From Brevundimonas subvibrioides (GTDB lineage Bacteria; Pseudomonadota; Alphaproteobacteria; Caulobacterales; Caulobacteraceae): DNA of 64,000 bases. Positions 43,261 to 51,914 of this stretch are shown here, in pieces (positions within the stretch are counted from its first letter, which is position 1; each line of letters begins with the position of its first letter). The notes beneath the pieces were generated by a model that worked only from the letters and a program-made list of their open reading frames with translations, ran no database searches and had not been told where the DNA came from. Location: positions 2,775,001 through 2,839,000 of the forward strand of contig NZ_CP114542.1 in assembly GCF_027271155.1 (NCBI RefSeq). The letters are read 5' to 3'. A program made the translations under genes and the position numbers.

Positions 43261-44153
43261 GCCGTCTCTCCCGACACCAGGCCATGGGCCGTGGCGACAT
43301 CGTCGATGATCGCGGCCACCTGGTCGGGCCGTTCCTCATGCGCCAGATGGCCAAGGCCGGGCAGGGTCACGAGGGTGGCCCCCGGCAGGGATGCGCGGAC
43401 CTCACCGGCCACCGAGGGCGGCACCGCCTGATCGCGCGAGCCGACGACCAGGGTCAGGTCAGCGCGGAGCTGTGGCAGGGCGCGCAGCATGTCGGAGATG
43501 TCCCAGCTTCCCATCATGCCAAGAGTCCCGGCGACATGGCCGGGCTTTCGCAACAGGCGGGCGTAGAGGTCGATGCCCCGGTCGTCGATCACCGAGCCCG
43601 TGCCCCGGATCAGGCGGGCGACGCGGTTCCGGTCCCGCGCGGCCGAGGCGAACAGATGCACCGCCAGCGGGTTGACGAACAGGCCCATGGCCAGGCCCCT
43701 GAACAGGGGGGCGACGGCCCCGGCGAAGGGTTGCAGCGCGCCGTTGATCGCGATGACCGGTGCCTCTCCGAACCGGCCGTCGAGCGACATCCTAAGAGCA
43801 ATGGCCGCCCCGGCCGAATGGGCGACGACGATCGACGGCCGAACGTCCAGGGCTTCGATCAGGGCGGTCGTGCGCCGGGCCATGGCCCACAGGGACAGAC
43901 CGTGGTCGGGCGGCATGGCCGTGAACCCCTGGCCGGGCAGATCCGGAGCGACCACGGTGAAGCGGTCGGTGAGCAGCGGCGTCAGATCCCGCCAGCTGTG
44001 GGTCGCGGCCCCGGCTCCGTGCAGCAGAAAGACCACCGGCCCCTGACCGGAGACCTGCACATGCCAGCGCAGGTCGCCGACGGTCACGAACCGGCTGGCC
44101 GCGCGATTGGGCCAGTCGCGGCCCTCGACATCCCAGTTCGGACGCTCGCTCAC
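43257..44153 (-). CDS. bchO: BchO, alpha/beta hydrolase of the Mg-chelatase operon
   Basis: This 298-residue alpha/beta hydrolase is found beside bchI and bchD in purple bacteria, with an undefined role in early bacteriochlorophyll synthesis. The nucleophile elbow is AHSAGAA (Ser in GHSxG-like context), and the final His lies in LGHLAHEE. The N-terminal RPNWDVEGRDWPNRAASRFV is a BchO signature. It is 76 nt downstream of bchD. Confidence 0.94.
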   Translation of the reverse strand: MSERPNWDVEGRDWPNRAASRFVTVGDLRWHVQVSGQGPVVFLLHGAGAATHSWRDLTPLLTDRFTVVAPDLPGQGFTAMPPDHGLSLWAMARRTTALIEALDVRPSIVVAHSAGAAIALRMSLDGRFGEAPVIAINGALQPFAGAVAPLFRGLAMGLFVNPLAVHLFASAARDRNRVARLIRGTGSVIDDRGIDLYARLLRKPGHVAGTLGMMGSWDISDMLRALPQLRADLTLVVGSRDQAVPPSVAGEVRASLPGATLVTLPGLGHLAHEERPDQVAAIIDDVATAHGLVSGETA

Positions 44154-44229
44154 ATCGTCACCTTACGGAGACGTCGCCCGACGGCGCCATCGCCGAGGTC
44201 CGCCCGCCCGAGGGTCGCTGAGGCCACGG

Positions 44230-46026
44230 TCAGTCCTCCAGAGACCGGACGACATCGCGGACCCGCCCGGCCTCGACATAGGGCAGGGCCGCGAAGGTCG
44301 CGCCCATCGCTTCGGCCAGTCTGGCCCCTTCGCCGCGCGGGCGGGCGGAAATGTCGATCAGCGCAGCCCGCAGACCGGCGGAGCGGATGCGGCGACAGGC
44401 GTTCAGAGCGTCCTGTTCGGCGCGGGTCCGGAAGGCCCCGCCATCGAGCGCAATATTGCCGCGCCCGTCGGTCATGAAGACCAGCAGCGGGGTGCGGCCC
44501 TTGGCCCTTTCGGCCACACCCAGCATGGCCGCCGTTTCCAGCCCGGCCGCCAGCGGCGTCGCCCCGCCTCCGGCCAGTTCAGCCAGCTGCCTGCGGGCGC
44601 GGGCCAGCGACCGGGTCGGTGGCAGCAGCAGGTCTGCCCCCTCTCCCCGGAAAGCGATCAGGGCCACCTGCGTCCGTCGCACATAGGCCTCGGCCAGCAG
44701 TAGCTCGACCGCGCCCTTGGTCTCGGCCAGTCTCTGCAGGGCAGCCGAGCCCGAGGCATCGACCACGAAGATCACCGTCGATTCCGAGCGCTGCTCGAAG
44801 CGGCGGATGCGGAAGTCGTCGCGGCGCACCCGGAGCGACCCGGCCGATCCGGTCTGCTTGCCGCGCAGCCGCTGCCAGGGCGCTGCGGCCTTCAGCGTTT
44901 CCACCAGATCCAGACCGGCCGATCCATCCGGCTGGCCGGGACGGGTGCCGATGCGACGACCCCGCCTGGCGGCAGGAAGACGCGCGCCCGAAGCGCCGGA
45001 TCTGGCCGGCGCAGCGCGGGATACGGCACCGGTGGCCAGCCACAGATCCTCCAGGCTTTCGGGCAAGGCCGCGCGGGCCGCCTCCAGCACGATGTCGTCC
45101 AGAGCGCCCTGCCCCCGATCGGTGTCGTCCGGACCATCGTCCTCGCCCCCCGTCTCCGGGTCTTGCGGCGTGTCGGCATCGTCGGCTTCGGGTTGAGCCT
45201 CGGCCGTATCGGGTTCGGCCTCGGGCGGTGCAGGAATGCGGGTGGCGCGCGGGCTCAGGACCAGCCGGGCGGCGTTCGACAGGTCGTCCCGCTCGATGAC
45301 ATCGCGGCCCTCCAGCGCGGCGAGGGCCGCGGCGGTGCGCAAGGCCAGGCGAGGTGCCCGCAGCGACCAGACGCCCAGAGCCTCGGCGGCCGAGCAGATC
45401 GCATGGATGGCGTCTTCGCCGGGAGGGGCGACCTCGGCCAGGGCGGCGCGGGCCTCGGCAATGTCATCGGGGGTGGCACTGATCGGCAGGGCGTCGCGGT
45501 GGCCGACGGAGTCCAGTGCGATGCGGAAGGCCAGCCGCTCCATCAGGGCCTCGGGCGGGAGTTCGTCCTCGAGGCCCTCGTCCAGGGCCACCAGCACAAA
45601 ACGGGTCGGCAGTCGCTCGGCCACCCCGTCGCGCTCGACACGGACGCCCCCGTCCTCGATCGCTGCGGCCAGCCGCGCGGCCGTGGCGGTCGCCATCCGC
45701 TCGGCCATGGGGGCGATGACCACCCCGCCATCCGCCTCGGCCAGCACGCCGCGCTGGAGCACGCGCTGGCCCGCTCCGAGCGCCGCCGCCAGGTCGAGCC
45801 CGCCCAGCAGACGGTCATCGCCGATTCCCGGCGGCATCCGCCGCCAGGGCGTGTCGACGGTGTGAAGGGCGCGAAATCCGCTGAGCCAGGCGTCCCGCGT
45901 CGGCCCCGGGCCGGCCCTGATCGCCACGCCCCCGAGACCGGGGTCCACCGCCAGCAGCGCAGCGGCCAGCATGGCGTCGGCCCACAGATCCTGGGCCGCC
46001 CCGGCCTGGGCGTCGGCCCCGGTCAT
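44230..46026 (-). CDS. bchD: Magnesium chelatase subunit D
   Basis: This 598-residue AAA-like subunit forms the motor of Mg chelatase with BchI. The N-terminal AAA domain lacks a good Walker A, as usual for BchD. An acidic/proline linker follows (about residues 285-330, rich in Asp, Glu, Pro). The C-terminal integrin I-like domain carries the MIDAS motif DASGS. ATG 46026 overlaps the bchI stop; the open frame beyond is antisense-type noise across bchI. Confidence 0.96.
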   Translation of the reverse strand: MTGADAQAGAAQDLWADAMLAAALLAVDPGLGGVAIRAGPGPTRDAWLSGFRALHTVDTPWRRMPPGIGDDRLLGGLDLAAALGAGQRVLQRGVLAEADGGVVIAPMAERMATATAARLAAAIEDGGVRVERDGVAERLPTRFVLVALDEGLEDELPPEALMERLAFRIALDSVGHRDALPISATPDDIAEARAALAEVAPPGEDAIHAICSAAEALGVWSLRAPRLALRTAAALAALEGRDVIERDDLSNAARLVLSPRATRIPAPPEAEPDTAEAQPEADDADTPQDPETGGEDDGPDDTDRGQGALDDIVLEAARAALPESLEDLWLATGAVSRAAPARSGASGARLPAARRGRRIGTRPGQPDGSAGLDLVETLKAAAPWQRLRGKQTGSAGSLRVRRDDFRIRRFEQRSESTVIFVVDASGSAALQRLAETKGAVELLLAEAYVRRTQVALIAFRGEGADLLLPPTRSLARARRQLAELAGGGATPLAAGLETAAMLGVAERAKGRTPLLVFMTDGRGNIALDGGAFRTRAEQDALNACRRIRSAGLRAALIDISARPRGEGARLAEAMGATFAALPYVEAGRVRDVVRSLED

Positions 46027-47033
46027 GCCGCCAGCAGCTCGTCCATGGCGCGCTCGATCCGCACGGTGGAGGCCTGCTCGTCCAGCGGTCCGCGCCGCAA
46101 CCGGTGACGCAGGGCCATCGGCGCGATCTGGCGCAGATCGGCTTCGGTGACGGCATCCCGCCCATCCAGCGCAGCCCTGGCCCGGGAGGCGCGCAGCAGG
46201 GTCAGTTCCCCTCGCAGACCGTCGGCCCCAACGGCCATGCACAGGCGCGAGCCCATCTCCAGAACCGCATCGGGCACCACGATGGCATCCAGCCGGTTCT
46301 GGGCGGCAGCGACCTTCCTGCGGATGGTGGCGTCCTTGCTCTTCCAGGCTTTGGAGAAACCTTCGGGATCGCGGTCGAAGGCGTCGCGGCGCTTCACGAC
46401 CTCCACGCGCTCGGCCAGGGTGTCGGGCGTACGCACCTCGACCGACAGGCCGAACCGGTCCAGCAACTGGGGCCGCAGCTCGCCCTCCTCCGGGTTGCCG
46501 GAACCGACCAGAACGAACCGGGCCGGATGGCGGACGCTGAGGCCCTCGCGCTCGACCACATTCTCGCCCGACTGGGCGACGTCGAGCAGCAGGTCGACCA
46601 GATGGTCTTCCAGCAGGTTGATCTCGTCGATGTAGAGGAAACCGCGGTTGGCCCGGGCCAGCAGTCCGGGTTCGAACGCCTTCTCCCCCAGTGTCAGGGC
46701 GCGTTCCAGGTCCAGCGCGCCGACCACCCGGTCCTCCGTGGCACCCAGCGGCATGTCCACGACCGGCGAAGGCGTGGTTCCGACCCCGGCATGTTTGCAC
46801 ACGCCGTCGCAGGCCGGGCTGGGCCGGTCCGGCTCGCAGTTGAAGCGACAGCCGGCGATGACCGGAAGGGCAGGCAACAGCGCGGCCAAACCGCGCACCG
46901 CCGTCGTTTTTCCTGATCCCCGGTCGCCGAACACCATGACCCCGCCCAGGGTCCTGTCCACGGCCGCCAGCAGGAGGGCCTGTTTCATGTCCGACTGGCC
47001 GACGATGGCCGAGAAGGGGAAGACGACGCGCAT
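46023..47033 (-). CDS. bchI: Magnesium chelatase ATPase subunit I
   Basis: This 336-residue AAA+ ATPase drives Mg insertion into protoporphyrin IX by BchH. Walker A is GDRGSGKTT, Walker B FLYIDEINLL, sensor VGSGNPEEGELRPQLLDRFG. Family Cys residues CDGVCKH are present. The ATG lies 3 nt from a PpsR box and has no Shine-Dalgarno sequence, so the message may be leaderless or start very close. Confidence 0.97.
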   Translation of the reverse strand: MRVVFPFSAIVGQSDMKQALLLAAVDRTLGGVMVFGDRGSGKTTAVRGLAALLPALPVIAGCRFNCEPDRPSPACDGVCKHAGVGTTPSPVVDMPLGATEDRVVGALDLERALTLGEKAFEPGLLARANRGFLYIDEINLLEDHLVDLLLDVAQSGENVVEREGLSVRHPARFVLVGSGNPEEGELRPQLLDRFGLSVEVRTPDTLAERVEVVKRRDAFDRDPEGFSKAWKSKDATIRRKVAAAQNRLDAIVVPDAVLEMGSRLCMAVGADGLRGELTLLRASRARAALDGRDAVTEADLRQIAPMALRHRLRRGPLDEQASTVRIERAMDELLAA

Positions 47034-47036
47034 CAG

Positions 47037-47054
47037 TGTCCAATCCGTTTGACA
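47037..47054. promoter_or_regulatory. PpsR/CrtJ box abutting the bchI start codon
   Basis: TGTCCAATCCGTTTGACA matches TGT-N12-ACA exactly and ends 3 nt before the bchI ATG (minus strand). It also lies 58 nt upstream of the divergent DUF3422 gene and could affect both. Confidence 0.75.
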
Positions 47055-47112
47055 GTTACGGTTTCATGCATGACCGTTCGGGTCAACGCGTCGCGGTAGG
47101 GCGAGGGATGCG

Positions 47113-48414
47113 ATGGGGGACGAAATGGCCAGTGCGTCCGGGTCCGCCAGAAGCTGGCGCTATCATCCGCAGCGCGACGCCCTGCTGGCCGAAGCCCATG
47201 CCCGGCCCTTCACCCCTCTGGTCGGACCGGCCCTCGTCACCCGGATCGCCACCCTGGCCGGTCAGGACGGAGAGGCGCGCGACCGCGAGCACATGACCGC
47301 CCTCTGCCGCCGCCTGGGTCAGTCCGAGCCCGGCCCCGGCGCCCGATGGTGCGCGCTGGATGCCGGCATGTGGCGGCTGCGCTGGGAGCGCCATACGGAG
47401 CTGTCGACCTGGACGTTTTTCCGCACGCCGACGGGGACGACGCCGTTCGCGGAGACGGCGATGGACCTCGCGCCCGAGGACTGGCTGGCGCAGATACCAG
47501 GCGACGTTCTGGTCGCGACGCGGCTGGAGGTCTGGCCCGCTGTCGACGAGAAGGCCACCGCCGCCCTGTTCGGCGTAGAGGCCGTCGGCGCCAGCCTGGC
47601 GGATGGCGCGGCGATCGCCCTGACCGATTTCCGGCCCGACGCCGGGGGCATGACCCGGTTCCTGATGCTGGCCCACGCGGGCGACGCGGCCCTGACCGGG
47701 CGGCTGGTGCAGGGGCTGCTGGAAATCGAGACCTATCGTCTGATGGCCCTGCTGGCCTTTCCGGTGGCCGGTCAGGCCAGCGGCGAACTGGCCGCGATCG
47801 AGCGCCGGGCGGCCGAACTGGCGCATCGACTGTCAGAGGATTCGGACCCGGAAGCCGACCGGCAGTTGCTGGATCAGTTGTCGGGCCTGGCCGGAGAGAC
47901 CGAGGCCCTGATCGGGCGCACCGGCTTCCGGTTCGGCGCGGCGGCCGCCTATCACGGCATCGTCCGGGAACGGATCGAGATGCTGCGGGAGCATCATATC
48001 GAGGGCCTGTTGACGCTGGGCGAATTCATGCAGCGGCGGCTGGACCCGGCCATGCGGACCTGCGACGCGGTGGCCGAGCGCCAGCGCGCCACGATCGACC
48101 GGATCGCCCGCATGGCGCAGATGCTGAACACCCGCGTCGAGGTAGCGGCCGAGGCGACCAGCGCGGCCCTTCTGGCCTCCATGGACCGGCGGGCGGGAAC
48201 CTCCCTGAAGCTGCAGCAGGCGGTCGAGGGATTCTCGACCGTGGCCATCGCCTACTATGCCATCGGCCTGCTGGGCTTTCCGCTGAAGGCGGTCGAGCAT
48301 GTCTGGTCCCGGTTCGATGCAACGGTGGCCCAGGGCATCATCGCACCCATACTGGCGCTGGGCGTCTGGATCGGCCTGACGGCCTGGCGGCACAGGCTGG
48401 AGAAGGAGCATTGA
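47113..48414 (+). CDS. DUF3422 family membrane-anchored protein
   Basis: This 433-residue DUF3422 protein is a proteobacterial family of unknown function. The N-terminal part (HPQRDALLAEAHARPF) is the family signature. A long helical middle region (about 230-360) is followed by one or two C-terminal transmembrane helices (about 370-390 and 405-425). It sits inside the photosynthesis cluster, divergent from bchI and upstream of the cytochrome c gene. A role in photosynthesis is not established. Confidence 0.82.
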   Translation: MGDEMASASGSARSWRYHPQRDALLAEAHARPFTPLVGPALVTRIATLAGQDGEARDREHMTALCRRLGQSEPGPGARWCALDAGMWRLRWERHTELSTWTFFRTPTGTTPFAETAMDLAPEDWLAQIPGDVLVATRLEVWPAVDEKATAALFGVEAVGASLADGAAIALTDFRPDAGGMTRFLMLAHAGDAALTGRLVQGLLEIETYRLMALLAFPVAGQASGELAAIERRAAELAHRLSEDSDPEADRQLLDQLSGLAGETEALIGRTGFRFGAAAAYHGIVRERIEMLREHHIEGLLTLGEFMQRRLDPAMRTCDAVAERQRATIDRIARMAQMLNTRVEVAAEATSAALLASMDRRAGTSLKLQQAVEGFSTVAIAYYAIGLLGFPLKAVEHVWSRFDATVAQGIIAPILALGVWIGLTAWRHRLEKEH

Positions 48415-48466
48415 CCCTGCGGCGGTTCGGCGGTGCGATTCCGGAACGGGACCGTATGCGCCGCAG

Positions 48467-48494
48467 TTGACACCGGGTGGCGCGGGTCTAATCT
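48467..48494 (+). promoter_or_regulatory. Candidate promoter of the cytochrome c gene
   Basis: A perfect TTGACA (48467-48472) and TAATCT (48489-48494) with a 16-nt spacer lie 30 nt before the cytochrome ATG. No TGT-N12-ACA box was found here, so its control may differ from the bch genes. Confidence 0.55.
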
Positions 48495-48524
48495 CGCGCC
48501 AAATAAACCCAGGGAGCTGTATCT

Positions 48525-49052
48525 ATGCGTCGTTTTGGTATCGTGAGCATGGTGGCCGCAAGTGCCTTGCTTGGACTGACTGCCTGCTCGGGCGGCGGTG
48601 AAGACAAGGCCGCCGCGCCCGCCGAACAGGCCGCCGCGCCCGCGACCGCTCCGGTCGAGGCTCCGGCCCCTGCGCCCGCCACGACGCCCGCAGCCGCGAC
48701 GGCCCCTGCCGCCGCGCCCGGCGCGACCCTGCAGTTCGCCAGCTTCACCGGCGACGCCGCCGCGGGTCAGCGCACCTTCGCCCAATGCCGCACCTGCCAC
48801 GCGATCGAAGCCGGCGTGAACCGCGTCGGTCCGTCGCTGCATGGCGTCGTCGGCCGTCACTCGGGCAGCATCGAGGGCTACAACTACTCCGTCGCCAACA
48901 AGAACAGCGGCAAGGTGTGGGATGAGCAGACCCTGTTCGAGTATCTGGAAAACCCGCGCGCCTACATTCCGGGCACGAAGATGAGCTTCGTCGGCCTGAA
49001 GAACCCGCAGGACCGCGCCAACGTCATCGCCTATCTGAAGACGCAGGCCTGA
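48525..49052 (+). CDS. Lipid-anchored cytochrome c (cyt c2/cy-like)
   Basis: This 175-residue protein has a lipoprotein signal ending in the lipobox LTAC (Cys21), then a flexible Ala/Pro-rich linker (about 28-66), then a class I cytochrome c domain. Haem attachment is CRTCH (88-92), and the likely axial Met is Met153 in PGTKMSF. The design resembles membrane-tethered cytochrome cy, which shuttles electrons from cytochrome bc1 to the reaction centre or oxidase. Since no pufC is present, it is a candidate reaction-centre donor, by inference from position. Confidence 0.88.
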   Translation: MRRFGIVSMVAASALLGLTACSGGGEDKAAAPAEQAAAPATAPVEAPAPAPATTPAAATAPAAAPGATLQFASFTGDAAAGQRTFAQCRTCHAIEAGVNRVGPSLHGVVGRHSGSIEGYNYSVANKNSGKVWDEQTLFEYLENPRAYIPGTKMSFVGLKNPQDRANVIAYLKTQA

Positions 49053-49077
49053 TCGTTTCGATTGGTTGAAGACCAGA

Positions 49078-49107
49078 GGCCCCGGCGGAAACGCCGGGGC
49101 CTTTTTT
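49078..49107 (+). terminator. Intrinsic terminator after the cytochrome gene
   Basis: A 10-bp GC stem (GGCCCCGGCG / CGCCGGGGCC) with a GAAA loop is followed by six T. It lies 26 nt after the stop codon and between convergent genes. Confidence 0.92.
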
Positions 49108-49116
49108 GTTGTGCGG

Positions 49117-49368
49117 TCAGCGGGACAGGCGGCGACGCAGGTCCAGCAGGTGCAGCGGGAAGGACGCCGCCAGCGCCAGCGCGATCCACCCCCAGTCCGC
49201 CCCGACCAGGGCCGCGCGCGCGGCCAGCAGGATGCAGACGCCGGGTCCGAACACGAGCAGCATTCCGTAAGGCGTCATGCGTCTGGTCGCCAGCAGCACG
49301 GCGGCCTCGATCGCCATGATGGCGAGGATCAGATCGACGGCATGAGCGCTGGCAAAGAAGTCGCTCAT
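49117..49368 (-). CDS. Small membrane protein downstream of bchP
   Basis: This 83-residue protein has three hydrophobic stretches (about residues 11-29, 33-52 and 58-73) and a basic C-terminus (LDLRRRLSR). It lies 19 nt after bchP on the same strand, so it is probably the last gene of the bchG-bch2-bchP transcript. No named family is recognised. Its position suggests a role in pigment assembly, which is inference. Confidence 0.7.
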   Translation of the reverse strand: MSDFFASAHAVDLILAIMAIEAAVLLATRRMTPYGMLLVFGPGVCILLAARAALVGADWGWIALALAASFPLHLLDLRRRLSR

Positions 49369-49387
49369 CGGCCGGGCGCGACGCCGA

Positions 49388-50605
49388 TCATGCCGGACGC
49401 AGGCCCAGCAGGTGACCCATGTCCTTGAAGAAGATGCGGGCGTGGGCGGCGGGTTTCGCCTTGACCAGCTCCTTGTTCATATAGGCTTGCCAGGTCAGTT
49501 CCTGGATATCGGGATCGTCGCACAGGCTGACGAAGCGCTCGCGCCGCTTGTCGGAGCGGTACCAGAAATGCTGCATGACGCCGAGCACCAGGAAGACCTT
49601 GCCGTGGGCCTTCATGAATCGCTTGCGGGCGCTCCCGAGGGCTGACGCCTTGCCGGTGGCCAGGGTCGCCTCGACGGCTTCCGCCGCCAGCCTGCCGCCC
49701 TCCATGGCGTAGTAGATGCCTTCGCCGGATGCCGGCGCGACGACGCCTGCCGCATCGCCGGCGAGCACGACATCCCTGCCGTTGTCCCAGCGTTTCATCG
49801 GCTTCAGCGGGATCGGCGCGCCCTCGGTACGCACGGTCTCGCAGTCGGTCAGGCCGGCGACCTTGCGCAGCGCGGTGACGGCCGTCCGCAGGGAGAAGCC
49901 CTTCTGCATCGAGCCCACGCCGATCGAGGCGGTGTCGCCGTGCGGGAAGATCCAGGCGTAGAAGTCCGGCGACAGCTTGCCCTGATACCAGACGTCGCAA
50001 CGGCTGGCCTCGAAGTCGGCGGTGCCGGCGGCGGGGGCCTTGATGATCTCGTGATAGGCGAAGACGTAGCGTTGCCGGTCCGCCCCCTTCACGGCCTGGG
50101 CCGCGACGTTGGAGCGGGCGCCGTCGGCTCCGATGATGGTGCGGGCGCGGACCGTGATGGCCGGATCGTCCTTGGCGGCACCCGCCGGACGGTACAGGAC
50201 GAGGGCCGATCCGTCGGCCTCGCGCTCGATGCGGTCGAAGGTGCCGGTGCGGCGCTGGGCCCCGGCGCTCTCGGCCCGGGCGCGCAGCCATTCGTCGAAC
50301 GCCTCGCGGTTGACCATGCCGACGTAGCCGCCCTCGATCGGCATGTGCACGCGCCGGTCGGAGGGGGCGATCATCCGGGCCTCGTTGGCCCTGGCGCAGA
50401 TCAGGCTGTCGGGGATGTCGAAGTCCCTGATCAGCCGGGGCGGGATGGCCCCGCCGCAGGGCTTGATGCGCCCCTGGCGATCCAGCAGCAGGACCGTGCG
50501 ACCCTGTGAGGCCAGGTGGCGGGCGGCGGTCGATCCGGACGGTCCGCCGCCGACGACGACGCAATCGAAGGTCTCGGCGACGATACCGGGTTCAGGCCTG
50601 GACAT
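49388..50605 (-). CDS. bchP: Geranylgeranyl bacteriochlorophyll reductase
   Basis: This 405-residue FAD-dependent reductase converts the geranylgeranyl tail of bacteriochlorophyll to phytyl. The FAD motif VVVGGGPSGSTAARHLA is at the N-terminus. KPCGGAIPPRLI is the family substrate motif, and GDAAGVVAPASGEGIYYAMEGG is the second FAD contact. ATG 50605 overlaps the end of the upstream transporter gene by 14 nt. Confidence 0.96.
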   Translation of the reverse strand: MSRPEPGIVAETFDCVVVGGGPSGSTAARHLASQGRTVLLLDRQGRIKPCGGAIPPRLIRDFDIPDSLICARANEARMIAPSDRRVHMPIEGGYVGMVNREAFDEWLRARAESAGAQRRTGTFDRIEREADGSALVLYRPAGAAKDDPAITVRARTIIGADGARSNVAAQAVKGADRQRYVFAYHEIIKAPAAGTADFEASRCDVWYQGKLSPDFYAWIFPHGDTASIGVGSMQKGFSLRTAVTALRKVAGLTDCETVRTEGAPIPLKPMKRWDNGRDVVLAGDAAGVVAPASGEGIYYAMEGGRLAAEAVEATLATGKASALGSARKRFMKAHGKVFLVLGVMQHFWYRSDKRRERFVSLCDDPDIQELTWQAYMNKELVKAKPAAHARIFFKDMGHLLGLRPA

Positions 50606-51914
50606 GACGCGCTCCGATGGATGGGGTTTGAGGGGCTGCGGCCGGTGCGCCGATACGGGCGGCAATCACGGCCGAGACGATGAACAGGCTGGCCTCGACC
50701 GCGAAGACGAGGCCAAAGGCGGAGGCGTCCTGTGCGAACAGGCGACGGCCGATGTCGACAGCAACGGCGCCGAAGAAGCCGCCCGCGCCGAAGCCGACGG
50801 CCTGGGCCGCGCCCCAGACACCCATCCGAATGCCTTCGCGCCGACCCTTGCCCTCACCGGCCAGCGCCATCATCGAACCGATGGCGGCGACGGCGAAGAC
50901 ACCGTTGAACACGCCGAGGGCAAAGACGGTCGGCGCGATCGGCCAGCCCGGGCCGACCCGCGCGGCGATCGCCAAAGCTGCCAGGGCCAGGGCGGAGCCG
51001 CCGCAGCCGGCCAGGGTCCAGCCCCGCATCCAGCCCTGCCCTCGCCCGCCGACGAAGCCGCCCGCTGCCCCGACCAGGATCATGCCCAGAAGCACGCCGC
51101 CGTGCTGCATGCCCGACATCTGGGTCGACTGGCCCGGCGTCATGCCGAACACCAGTCCGGCGAAAGGCTCAAGAATCAGGTCCTGGGCGCTGTAGGCGAT
51201 CATGGAGATCAGCACGAAGATCGTGAAGCGCCGGGCCTGACCGTCGGCCAGGGTCTCCTTCAGGGCGACCATGAAGTCGACCTTTGGCTCGGACGGTTCG
51301 GCAACCACCGCCGGCGTCTTCTCGACCCCGGCCACGGCGGCGAGCGTCAACAGAAAGGCGCCCAGCGAGACGACGCCCGATATCATCGCCAGGCGCTGCA
51401 TGGAGAACGGATCCAGCATGCCACCCGCGATGCCCGCGGTGGCGGCAATGCCCATGACCATCATGATCCAGGTGATGGCGGCGGCGGCGGGCCGACGCGT
51501 CGGCGCGACACGGGTGGCGAGCAGAGCCAGCAGCGAGGTGCCCGCTGCACCGACGCCCGCCCCGATCAGGCTGAAGGCGAGAATGGCCAGCAGGATGCCC
51601 GGGACCGGCGAGGCGCTCATCAGGGCCGTGGCGTTGGCGGCCAGCAGCCCGCCCATGGCCAGGACGCCCATACCGCCGACGATCCAGGGCGTGCGGCGGG
51701 CTCCGCCGTCCGACCCGTGGCCCCAGCGCGGGCGCGACAGCTGCACCGCATAATGCCAGGCGACCAGAGCGGCAGGCAGGACGGCGGGCAGGGCCAGCTC
51801 GACCATCATGATGCGGTTCAGGGTCGAGGTGGTCAGGACGACGATCGAGCCCAGTGCGGTCTGGACCAGACCCAGCCGGACTATCCCGAGCCAACCCAGA
51901 GGCCTGTCGTTCAT
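50592..51914 (-). CDS. bch2: BCD-family MFS transporter (PucC/LhaA-like)
   Basis: This 440-residue protein of the bacteriochlorophyll delivery family has about twelve transmembrane segments. It begins LGWLGIVRLGLVQTALGSIVVL and contains LNRIMMVELALPA, typical of PucC/LhaA/Bch2. These proteins help assemble light-harvesting complexes, probably by handling pigment. The start overlaps the bchG stop. It is bchG-linked and so most like Bch2, but a separate lhaA would be expected beyond the window after bchM. Confidence 0.92.
   Translation of the reverse strand: MNDRPLGWLGIVRLGLVQTALGSIVVLTTSTLNRIMMVELALPAVLPAALVAWHYAVQLSRPRWGHGSDGGARRTPWIVGGMGVLAMGGLLAANATALMSASPVPGILLAILAFSLIGAGVGAAGTSLLALLATRVAPTRRPAAAAITWIMMVMGIAATAGIAGGMLDPFSMQRLAMISGVVSLGAFLLTLAAVAGVEKTPAVVAEPSEPKVDFMVALKETLADGQARRFTIFVLISMIAYSAQDLILEPFAGLVFGMTPGQSTQMSGMQHGGVLLGMILVGAAGGFVGGRGQGWMRGWTLAGCGGSALALAALAIAARVGPGWPIAPTVFALGVFNGVFAVAAIGSMMALAGEGKGRREGIRMGVWGAAQAVGFGAGGFFGAVAVDIGRRLFAQDASAFGLVFAVEASLFIVSAVIAARIGAPAAAPQTPSIGARHVQA

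Noticed and set aside
46027..47043. N-terminal extension of bchD reaching across bchI
   Set aside because: The region is fully occupied by bchI in another frame, and the bchD ATG overlaps the bchI stop as expected.
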